A stretch of 64,000 bases of DNA from Carya illinoinensis. Taxonomy: Eukaryota > Streptophyta > Magnoliopsida > Fagales > Juglandaceae. The translations under genes and the position numbers were made by a program. Of the stretch, positions 54,301 to 64,000 are shown in pieces. The stretch covers positions 2,480,001-2,544,000 of the forward strand of contig NC_056765.1 of the NCBI RefSeq assembly GCF_018687715.1. The letters run 5' to 3'. The notes beneath the pieces were generated by a model. That model saw only the letters and a list, made by a program, of their open reading frames with translations, was not told the DNA's origin and did not search any database. The number at the start of each line of letters is the position of its first letter. Position 1 is the stretch's first letter.

Positions 54301-57300
54301 TAAGATTCTAAAAACCCTAGTTGCCGTCGCTCTTCAGACTTCATCTTTACTTCATTCTCAGCCATGCCTGATATTGCAACTCTAAAACCGATTAACCCGT
54401 GCTTAAACCCTATACATTTGAATTCAACTCGGTTTTTCTTTTGGGTTATGCGATTGCATTTAGCCACAAGCCCACAACTCACTCCCAACCTTCGCCTCCC
54501 TTCTTCTTGACTCACTCAAAAATGAGTAGCACTAATGCTATCCCAAGTGCAGGAGGATGTCGTGTAATAATTAGGAATAAATTCCTAGATCGTCTCCTCA
54601 GGGAAAAGTTGCTTAAAATTAAACTTGTTGAAAAAATGTGAAAAACTTCACAAAGAGAAAATAATATGATGGTATATGCAATGGATGAAATAGGGTACTA
54701 GTCATGGACTAGATTCATGTCTGTTGAATTTTTTTGTTTGTTGGATTGGAATTTAAAGGACTTATAAATTAAACTCAGAAATTAATAAAACTAAATTAAG
54801 CATTAAACTAAATTAGAAAGTAATCGACAAAACATGAACGGAAAATTTAAAATGCCCAAAACTAAGATTCTAGAATTCATCTTTGTAATTAAATTACGAA
54901 TTAAAATAACATATAACAGTTGTAATTACTATTAAATGAAAACTTAAAGAAATAAGAAAAATAAATAACACGAAATAAGTAAACAGAAACTTAAAAGTAT
55001 TCTATAAACTTTAAACTGAAGTTAAATAAAATAGGGAACGAAAAATCTAAACGAAAATGTCCTTTCACGATTCGATTGAAATTCGAAACGAAAAGGAACA
55101 ATTTCTTACGTATAAAAACTCTAGAACAATTCCTCTGCTCTTCACGTATGATATTCAAAAAAATCAAAAACAAAAACAAAAGCTTAAAATCAAATCTTTC
55201 TTGCAATAAATTAAGGTAACACAATTAATTTAGAACTTCTAAAACAATTCCTTTTATTGTATGAAACAAACTAGTAATGAAACAAACTAGAAATGAAACA
55301 AACTAGAGATGAAACAAACTAGTAACTTAATGGAAATTAAGGTATTACACTAAATGAAATACAATTCTAGAACAAATATTAATGCACTAAAAAAAAATGC
55401 TAAAACAACAAAGCTTTGAAACTTAAAAGGAGAAACAAAATTTCTTAAAACAAAAAGGAGCTAATTCTTTCAAGTAAATAGCAGAAAATTGTGTGTTGAC
55501 AAGTGTTTTTCTAAGATTGAGTTGTCCTCAATTGTACTCAATTGTACTCTAAAATGTTCCCTTTTGTTTTCGGTTGTGCACCTCATTTTATAGCCAAACA
55601 TCTTGGCTACTTCATCTCTCATTCAATTGGTTTTGCATTCACACCCAACAACCAAGTCTTCAATCTTGCTTTTATACTCATTTTCGGCCTTGCATTCCTC
55701 TTTCTTTATTTTGTGTCTTGCATTGCATTCCTCTTTCTTTTGCCGTGTCTTCCATTGCATTCCTCTTCAATTATTTTATTCAATTGGTTTAGTAATTCAA
55801 ACCAAACAACAAAGTCCAACATGCCTAACTTCTTATTCAACTCTTGCCTAACTCTTTGTTCGGTTTCTTCATTTTGTTTCTCCAATTTGTTTCTTCAATT
55901 TCAGCACATGTTCCTTCATTCACCTACTGCTTTGACCGGTCCAAATTCCCTCACAATTCATTCCAGCACATGCCTCCATTCCGTCCATCAATACATATAT
56001 GTCAAGTAGGCGCCAAACTCCCCCAAATGCAATTCACTCCAGCCGATTTCTTCAAGAGTCAAGCACGGCTTCTTCCTTTGATTGCAAACTCGAGCACGGC
56101 TTCTTCCTTTTTCTCAATTAATTCCAGCACAACACATTAAGCACAAGCAGATCATGCACCTAACACCAATCATGGCATCTCCCCTTTCACACTTTTATTC
56201 AAGTTGGTGCTGCCTCAATTCGGTACATTCCTCCAATTCCAATTCAATTCAGCCGAATTCTCTTATCTCTTCTTGGTTTAAGCCTCCTTTTTGGACTTGG
56301 GTTGAGTTGGTGGGATGAAGTGCATACGGCACTCTTCAATCTAGAAGTGGTCATCAATTCAATATGTCTTTCCATGCCATGTGTATAGGACCTACAAGTC
56401 AAAATTCATTGTTTTGAGTCATGCATGCGTTAATGACTTTCAATCTATTAAAAAAAATTTAACATATGGATCACACACAAAATTTATCTCATACTAAGCT
56501 TTCTAAATAAAATATGCATATGAATAAACATTATCCAATTATATCTCAAGTTATAAAATTAAGCATAAACTCATGCTATTAATCAATTTAAATCATAACT
56601 TGCATTTATTCTTATTAACCATTTTTTCATTTAAAACCAATAATAATGTCATGATGAATTTAAAATACATTGGTTTTAAATAACTAAAATATGCAATATC
56701 TCAGCTCAATCACTTCTATGCGGGCGAGATCTCAGTTGCGAATGTCATGTCTGGGTTTTCTTCATGCATGGGTATATTTTCTTTTCTCTATTTTTTTGTT
56801 CTCTCTTTGGTGATTTAGAGTTTTTTTTTTCTTTAGGGAATATTTGAATGTTTGAGAAGTATTCAGTTGTGATGGGTTTTAGAGTTTGGGTTTTAGAGCT
56901 AGAGCTTGTCAAGCACTGGTTTTTGTCCACCTAACTTGACCAAAACAATTAAAAGCCCATGTTACGAACCATGTAACCTATGTAGCTAGCTGTGAATGGG
57001 TTAGGGGAGGATAGAGGAAGTAGAAGAGTAGTGTTATTGTCATTATACATAAGCATAGAAGAGAGGTGAAAACAAATGGAAAGATTTTAGTTGAGATGGT
57101 GAGGATAGGTCAGGGAGACTAGCCTCCTTCTCGAATTTGAAATATGTAAAACTAGTTGTATGGGTGTTTTAAGGAAAAAATATTTAAATGCTAAAAATAG
57201 GAAAAGCAAACAAAATAACAAATCGTGATAAGCCGTGCTTTAGAAAGTCTCTTCTTTAGCCTTGGATTTTTGGAGTTATAACTCAAATCTGACTAGCATT

Positions 57301-57700
57301 GTTTTTGGGTCGTTACATTTATTCTGTTTCTCTATTTCTTTTGTGGGGTTTCTTGAAAAATGTACTCATACTTACTTTTTCGATTTTTGATTAAGCTTGC
57401 GGGAGTTCTGGGACTATATGGATTTGTTTGTTTTTGTTGTGGTTTTTTTGGTTTTTTCTCTGTATGTATGAAAAACATTGTTAAGCACCACCTAAAAGAC
57501 ATATTCTGTAAAAAAAAAAGAACCAAAAAAAAAAATTAAAAAAAAAAACCAAAGAAGCTAACTGTGAAAATACTTGTTGTCTTTTAATTTTGTGATTATA
57601 TTTGGTTATTCTCATGATAAATATAGATATTAGTTTAATGATAGATGAAATTAGTAGTTGATTTGAGCCTTACATATCAATATCGGGTCAACCCAGTAAA
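54298..57700. other. Non-coding region, possible minus-strand LTR remains
   Basis: No convincing gene on either strand. A minus-strand TATA-like GGCTATAAAATGAGG (about 55583-55597) followed by a C/T-rich plus-strand stretch (55600-56330) suggests an LTR on the minus strand. A 17-bp unit (ATGAAACAAACTAG) is repeated about four times at 55261-55325. The short frame at 54522-54641 (MSSTNAIPSAGG) has no family I recognise. Confidence 0.35.
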
Positions 57701-57708
57701 CAAATCTT

Positions 57709-58516
57709 GCATGTCATGGGTAGGATAGCGTTGAAGCATAAGGTGCTTGTGTAGGAAAAGCAGGGTTGTCAGCCTTAATTCTTCAATGTATTTGCTAGTT
57801 TGTGAATGGTTTCAGCCAATATGATGCAAAATGTTTTGACAAAAGTGCAAACAACAGACTAATATACATACTTGTAGTTGCATGTCATGGGTAGGATAGT
57901 GTTGAAGCATAAGGTGCTTGTGTAGGAAAAGCAGGGGGGTCAGCCTGAATTCTTCAATGTATTTTCTAGTTTGTGAATGGTTTCAGTCAATATGATGCAA
58001 AATGTTTTGACAAAATTACAAACAACAGACTAATATACATACTTGTAGTTGCATGTCATGGGTAGGACAGTGTTGAAGCATAAGGTGCTTGTGTAGGAAA
58101 AGCAAGGGTGTCAGCCTTAATTCTTTAATGTATTTGCTGGTTTGTGAATGGTTTCAGTCAATATGATGCAAAATGTTTTGACAAAATTACAAACAACAGA
58201 CTAATATACATACTTGTAGTTGCATGTCATGGGTAGGATAGTGTTGAAGCATAAGGTGCTTGTGTAGGAAAAGCAGGGGTGTCAGCCTTAATCCTTCAAT
58301 GTATTTGATGGTCTGTGAATGGTTTTAGTCAATATGATGCAAAACGTTTTGACAAAAATACAAACAACAGACTAATATACATACTTGTCGTTGCATGTCA
58401 TAGGTGTTAGCCTTAATTCTTCAATGTATTTGCTGGTTTGTGAATGGTTTAAGTCAATATGATGCAAAATGTTTTGAAAAAAGTGCAAGCAGTAGACTAA
58501 TATACATACTTGTAGT
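57709..58516. repeat. 171-bp tandem repeat, about 4.7 copies
   Basis: Copies start at GCATGTCATGGGTAGG at 57709, 57880, 58052 and 58222, with a fifth, internally deleted copy at 58393. Spacings are 171, 172, 170 and 171. Each has AAGCATAAGGTGCTTGTGTAGG and CAACAGACTAATATACATAC. It has no coding frame. Confidence 0.95.
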
Positions 58517-59060
58517 TACTCAAATATGGTTATGCCCATTATTTCAAATAATAAAATGGACTTAATAGGTACATGCCATTCCATTTAATAGGTACATCAT
58601 GAAACAATTTTTAGAAATAATTTGATGGACCATCTTTAGCTCTATGCAAATATAAGAAGACCCATAAGGAAACCAATCAAGTGAATACTTCTTTTATTTC
58701 CTTTTTAAGCATGCTGTGAGAGATCAAATGTATTGTTTGGTGGTAGCATTTTTCTTCCCAAAAGCTTTGCAGCTAACATATTTTAATCTTTTATGCAGGC
58801 ATGCTCATAATTCAAGCGGAGAACACAAGGAATCTTTCTTCCTTTTTTGCTTTGTAAAAACATCATGCATGCGATGCATGTGTACTTCTAACACGCATGT
58901 GTCCTTGTGGTGGGACTTTTACAAAATGATTTTAGAAAAAGAGACGGAAATTATTGATCCTTTCAAAACTTTTTCTCTTTCCTTCATAAGGTATAAAAGG
59001 TTATAAGTTCTAAATAAAAACATACTCTACAAGTTAAAAGAGAGTTTGCAGGGAAAATCT
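58517..59060. other. Spacer without a recognised gene
   Basis: A 96-codon open frame at 58716-59006 has a CRHAHNS / CMRCMCTSNTHVS stretch but no recognisable domain; I do not call it a gene. Confidence 0.4.
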
Positions 59061-59590
59061 TTAATTTAAAATAAAAGTCCTTTTACAAAAATTCCCTTCC
59101 CTACATTACAAAAATTTGCCTAGGGGTTAGTCACTCTTCCCTTGGGCCGTGTCCGTCTTGCCGCTTTATCCTACTTTGTCCCTAAGAGGGGGAGGGACAT
59201 ACATAGAAACTAAAGTGAGTCGAATACTCAGTAAGTCTTACTTCATATAGTCAAAATATAATAACATAGTTTTTCAGTCATGCATTCACATTCACCTGCG
59301 TACTTTACATAAAACATACATTTCATTGAAAACGTTACAAGATGGAGTTTTTCTTTAAAAATGTTTTCCTTTCATAAAACATTTCCCACACCGTACAGTT
59401 ATTCATAAAGAAACTAAAGCATACATGCATTCATTCATTCTTTTCACTTTCTTCTGTCGGTACACACTATCACGTCCAGTGTATTGGGGTTAGCGATCTT
59501 TTGAACCCAAATTCCGCCCGTCGCCATAGGTTGGGAATCACTTTCGGTCAGGGGGTAGTACTGGATGAACTATCAGTACTACTTACCCGA

Positions 59591-61862
59591 TGTGACATCC
59601 CATTTTTATGTGTATTTTCACTGAAGGAGTATTTTAATTTAATTAAAATATTAGTTCTTTTATTTTAAATTATTGTATTTTAATTGGATTTATTTAGTTG
59701 TAATATTTGTTTTGTGGAGCTTTCTTAATATTAATTATCGTTTTGATTTTAAATTGCTGTGTAATTTATTTTAGTTTGTTTTTGGATTTAAAATCTAGTT
59801 GTTAGTTTTTACTAGTTATTTATTATATTTTAGCTTGATATGGTGTTTAAATTAATTTTAGTCGTTTTATAGCTTTTAAAATTGTTTTCGTCGGATCAGT
59901 TTCTGGACTCCAGAGGTGAGGATTGGACCTCATTTCTTTTCCCCATCTTTTTTTTTTCTCTTTTTCTTTTTCCCTTTTCTTTTTCTTTCTCTTTTTCTTT
60001 CCTTTTTCTTTCCTTTTTCTTCTTCTTTCTTCTCCAGTTCTTCTCTCGTGCGCGACACTCTCTCTCTCCTCCATTTCTGCCTGTTTTCGTTCCACCGCCC
60101 AGAACCGCTGCTCGCCGGCGACGTGGTCGACACCACCCACCCAGAAATCTTCCCCTCCGGCCGGCGCACCTCCCCACCAAATTTCACCTCCATCCGAGCC
60201 ACTGTTAGCCGCCACAAGCTCCTCCAAGCCGCACGGTTTTTGTGCTTTTCCGCCGCCGTCGTTCTACCTCCGGTCACCATCTCTTCATCACTCCATCACC
60301 TACCTCTTGCCATCCTAAACCATCCATTTTCAGCTCCGATCCATTGCCGGAGCAGCTCCCACGAGCTCATCCTTGTTTTTGTCGTTTTTCACTTCCACTG
60401 CCATTTCCACCACCACCCACGGCCAACTCTCACTTCCATTAGCTTCATAAACACCTTTAGGCCTTCCCTATCAATCTCAAGTCTTGGTTTGTCCCCGTTT
60501 GAAAGTGGGTATTTTACAACCCACGGCCACAGTGTATTTTATACTGTTACGTTGCTTTTTCTCCGCCGTTTGCAGCTCCTTGATCCTTCAAAAATTATCA
60601 TATAGCGCTGTAAGTATTTTCTAAACTCTATTTTAGATTTAAATATATTATTACTTTTTCAATAAATTCATTGACTGGTTGGTTATTCCGGACTGAGTCC
60701 GAGGAGTCAGGGGTCGGATGGATTTGAGAACGAAGTTGTTTCTTATTGTTGATATTGTTATTTGTTGGATAAATTGTGTCTTGAGGCATGCATTGCATGG
60801 TGCATTCATGTGCATGTTTTAAATTGAGAAAATTTGATTTTATCAGTATAAATGGATTTTCGGGTGCGTGTGTATCACGACCCCAAGCTGGGATGGGGTA
60901 TTATCTCGGTGGAGCTCCTCTGGTCACTCGAGAGTGGATAATACTGAGTGACATCCCCTAGGTTGTCGCTGGGCGACGACCGGATTGCACGATACGGTAA
61001 CGCTGTCGTGTCGACTCCGTGGTCCCTAGGCTGGCGGGGACTAGAGGATGGCTTGGTCCAGGTACGCGCTGGGCGCGAGACTGGGTATCGCTCGTTTAGG
61101 TGTCACATGCGTAGTCGTTACCTGCGGTGTGGCACAGGAGCCAGAGTGTGCAGATGATCCCTAGGGGAGATCATGGTGCACGCAATAAATTGGAACGAGT
61201 TTTGGATATTGGATACGGGTCATTTTCTGGAAAAATAGCGAGGTTTTGTTTGAGGTTATTGTGATCCATTTTCTGGAAAAATGGTGGTTTTCTTGATTTG
61301 GACTATTATCTGGGATAATGGCAAGGATTTGTTTAAAGGATATGTTTTGGGCCAAAATGGGATTTTGGCGTGCGTGGAAAAATGTGGATTTATGGAATAT
61401 ATGCATTTGGCATTCTTTCGTGCATATTGTTGAGTTTAATATATTTTTATCTTGTGGCGTTTGGAATATTACTTACCTGCGGCACCATTTTGCTACCGTA
61501 GATTTTGATGCAGATGTTGAGGAGGATGAGGAGGCTGAGCTCGAGGAGGCGGCTCCTCCAGAGTTGACTTAAAGTCTTTGATGTTTAAAAATATTCTCTA
61601 TCAGTTTTTATGGCTTGTATTTTGGTTTGAAACAATATTTGAGACTTGTAATATTTTATTATGTATGGTTTAAACGAGTTTGTATTAAACAAAAATTCTG
61701 GTACTTAGTTATAAGACTTTTATTATCCGCTGCGTGTTTTTATTGTACACTTGTTGCATGTACACACACTTGGCACTTGGCGATAGGATGGTGACCCATG
61801 TTGTCATCATCCCGACGCTTCGATTTTCCACGTGTCCGTACGTGGGAATTGGGGGCGTCACA
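59591..61862 (+). mobile_element. Gypsy-type solo LTR, 2,272 bp, TSD CCCGA
   Basis: It starts TGTGACATCCC and ends GGGGGCGTCACA, flanked by CCCGA at 59586-59590 and 61863-61867. No primer site, polypurine tract or coding region lies next to it. Inside are a long TTTTTCTC pyrimidine tract (59940-60070), a GC-rich leader-like part (60090-60440) and ATTACTTACCTGCGG near the end. The 229-codon frame at 59916-60605 is low-complexity and not called a gene. Confidence 0.92.
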
Positions 61863-62589
61863 CCCGACATTGCAATCTGCCCTTCTTTTGGTACCATCAT
61901 TCAGTCATAGTTGTTACTTATTTTCATACATTAAAACTTTCAATCCTTTCCTTTTCATTCCTTTCATCAGTCCATTCATTACACAAACATTGTTTAAAAG
62001 GATAAGCTTAAACCCCAACATTTAAAACATTCTTTAAAAGCATAAACATGAGCATCCTCATAAACATCAATTCGTGCAATTATTTAAAAATCCATTTTAT
62101 AGCCTCCTTTAAAATCCCTTTCATAGCATCATTTAAAGATAAATTTCAATCGCATCACTTTAAATATCATTTAAAAGCATTGAGTATAAATCTTAACATT
62201 TCTTTTCATGGGAAATAAGAACAATAGATACTATATATAACATCCATTCACATGATTGTAACTTATTACTTTGGGTGTGGAAAAAGGGGCTGCCACGTTA
62301 GATGGCAACCTACATGCATACATAACCTCACGTATTCCATTCCTCAAGTGCATAACTTAAACTTAGAAAATACACTAACTACTCTTGACTTTGGACTTCT
62401 TTCATCCAGACATACCCTTTCATCCCATTCCATTTTCTATGCTTTCCTTTATCACGTTTCTTAATTCTCCGGATTGTAACTTGTGACCCACTTGAGGTCA
62501 CCCTTCCAATACATAGCCTCCTACTCCATGTTCTTATCCTTCAAATGAACTTCCTCGATTAACTTTAAAGGCTAAAACACACCGTCACC

Positions 62590-63480
62590 ACCATCATTTT
62601 CTCTACTAAACCATCCACTTCGATGCATAACTTGGACCAACCAGGCTACACATTTCAACCTTAGACAACACTTCCTTGCACCCTTAACCATACATAATAT
62701 ACAACTTTTAGCCAACCTTGAGGCTTAACATCATATACACTTTCTTAGGACAAATTATTTATTACATATGATAAATCTGTCTGGCCAACCAATTTATACA
62801 TGTACCTCACCCCTTTTATCATCTAAGATTAACATATAATCCACTAAATGCCGGCTTGCTTACACAAGCTTCATACACTCCAATGCTAACATCCAACTCA
62901 AATCTAACCAATACCTCACTGTACACAGCACCTCCAAGCAACATAGCTTATCCCGACACTTCACCCAACCCACATGATATACAAACATGTCATCACCACA
63001 TCGCATCAAATAACTTTACACAGTTCACAACTCCATATTGTACAGTGATCACATCACATCACATAGCACCCGACCATTACACAGACTACATATCACCCCA
63101 TCCTTCACACGACACGACTTCACATCACACTTCTATTACTTCACAACACACTGCCACATCACCCACTATATCACACGGTACAACACCTCATCACTTCAAA
63201 TTACACAACCATGACACAAACCTCACACTCCGTAGTCAAATCACAACAACACAAAAGTGCCCCACACTTCAACTACGTCGCCACGGAACACACTTAACAA
63301 CTACATGATCATCCCAACACTTCAAAGCACAGCCATCCCAACACTTCACGCTTAACCCTTTCACTTCAAACTACTTAAAATCACACCACAACTGCACAGT
63401 AGTGCCCCACTTTAACTACGTTGCCACATCACAATCACTTCATTCATAGATCACAACACAAAAAAAATTCACAATATTCC
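62590..63480. repeat. A/C-rich low-complexity tract
   Basis: Dense ATCACATCAC, CACTTCA and CAACAC phrases on the plus strand, with a local repeat (AGTGCCCCAC(A)CTTCAACTACGT near 63255 and again near 63402). The open frames are compositional. No gene is supported. Confidence 0.7.
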
Positions 63481-63499
63481 ATTTCAACTTCACAAACAT

Positions 63500-64000
63500 A
63501 GTAATTCTTGTGATAAAGAGATAGTGATTTATACCCACAATTTACTGGGCTGAAATGTAGTTGTTACTTGCTGGTTCTTCACAGTAGACGACTTAGGGCT
63601 GTGAAACAGGGGGTAAAGAACTCACAGGGAAAGGGGGATGCAATGAATGGTTGGTTTGCTTGGGATAGGCAGCGGCTGAGTTGGTTTTCCTTGATGTTCG
63701 TGGGGGTTCTCAGTGGTTGATGGCTGGTGGCAGGGCTTTTGAAGGGAACAAGGATGTCACGTGGGGTGCAAGACTCAGGTTGTGCGATGGGCATCGTGGT
63801 GCTGGATGGCCATGTAAGTTGAGGCAAAGAGATCGATGGCCCCATAGTGTGGCAGTGCACAATGACATGGGAAGGTTCGGGCCACTAGTCAAGAGAGACA
63901 GGGGAGTAGAAGGAAAGCTATGGGGGCTGGGGGCAAGGGGCCGTTGGGTGGAGGTGGCACTCCACCTGGAAGGAGGCTCATGGCGTCTCGGTGCCACGAT
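63500..64000. other. Window end, no gene called
   Basis: G-rich on the plus strand and C-rich on the minus strand, like the GC-rich leader part of the solo LTR at 59591, but without a match I can define. The overlapping minus-strand frames are unconvincing. Confidence 0.35.

Larger units (their letters stand above)
59061..63500 (-). mobile_element. Older minus-strand Gypsy-type LTR sequence, interrupted
   Basis: On the minus strand GACTTACTGAGTATTCGACTCAC (about 59212-59234) resembles the ACTTACCGAGTTGTTGATAACTC of the solo LTR near 14703. The sequence continues at 61868 after the inserted solo LTR 59591-61862, shown by the shared CCCGA. It fades into an A/C-rich tract. Outer ends are not defined. 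Confidence 0.45.

Noticed and set aside
57709..58516. CRISPR-like array
   Set aside because: The repeat is one continuous 171-bp unit without unique spacers, and the DNA is plant nuclear.
59916..60605. 229-codon plus-strand open frame
   Set aside because: It begins in a TTTTTCTC tract and is low-complexity; it lies wholly inside a solo LTR and has no domain.
62856..63308. 150-codon Thr/His/Ser-rich frame
   Set aside because: It arises from an A/C-rich simple-sequence tract; no domain and no conserved start context.

Overview
This window is eukaryotic plant nuclear DNA, most likely from a woody eudicot. It has long AT-rich spacers, methionine-tRNA-primed LTR retrotransposons, hAT and CACTA DNA transposons, terminal-repeat miniature elements (TRIMs), an endogenous plant pararetrovirus and plant DUF247 genes. 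The sequence alone does not identify the species. I saw no rRNA or tRNA gene, no CRISPR array and no bacterial-style operon.

The only host gene that looks intact is a DUF247 gene at 49646-51124 (+, 492 aa, single open frame, C-terminal membrane segment). A second DUF247 copy is a shattered pseudogene with recognisable pieces at 6472-6574, 15104-15337 and 29143-29249. Its promoter-side block (561-1395) is repeated at about 46302-47990 and 48701-49645, so the locus grew by segmental duplication and was then filled with transposons.

Layout. 1-1395: duplicated upstream flank. 1396-6469: Copia element, target site duplication (TSD) CAATG, inserted exactly at the pseudogene's ATG. 6575-15103: Gypsy-type solo LTR, TSD CTTGA, carrying a minus-strand chromodomain Gypsy (7247-12947, TSD CTGCT). 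15338-21200: minus-strand Copia derivative that keeps gag but has no recognisable pol, split in its zinc knuckle by a 651-bp hAT element (18737-19387, TSD CTTATATG). 22497-25750: 5' part of a CACTA element with a decayed TNP2 transposase. 25751-29142: 3'-truncated minus-strand Copia abutting the last DUF247 piece. 29452-45228: a long Gypsy LTR opened by a Copia element (31511-44055), which is opened by a 7.3-kb hAT element (33659-40996, TSD CACGCCAC), which contains a partial endogenous caulimovirid (about 33988-39275). 46300-49645: duplicated promoter blocks with two TRIMs. 49646-51124: intact DUF247 gene. 51151-53809: 1.34-kb tandem duplication. 57709-58516: 171-bp tandem repeat. 59591-61862: another Gypsy-type solo LTR, TSD CCCGA, inside an older minus-strand LTR-like sequence.

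The most striking object is the four-level nest at 29452-45228. The virus segment keeps an open coat-protease-reverse transcriptase-RNase H frame of about 1,110 codons. A second open frame of 443 codons overlaps its end, followed by a TATA box, poly(A) signal and tRNA-Met primer site in pararetroviral order. It sits in the AT-rich core of a hAT-type element with perfect 10-bp terminal inverted repeats and 8-bp TSD, and is bracketed by a 57-bp identical direct repeat. By nesting order it is the youngest insertion in its stack.
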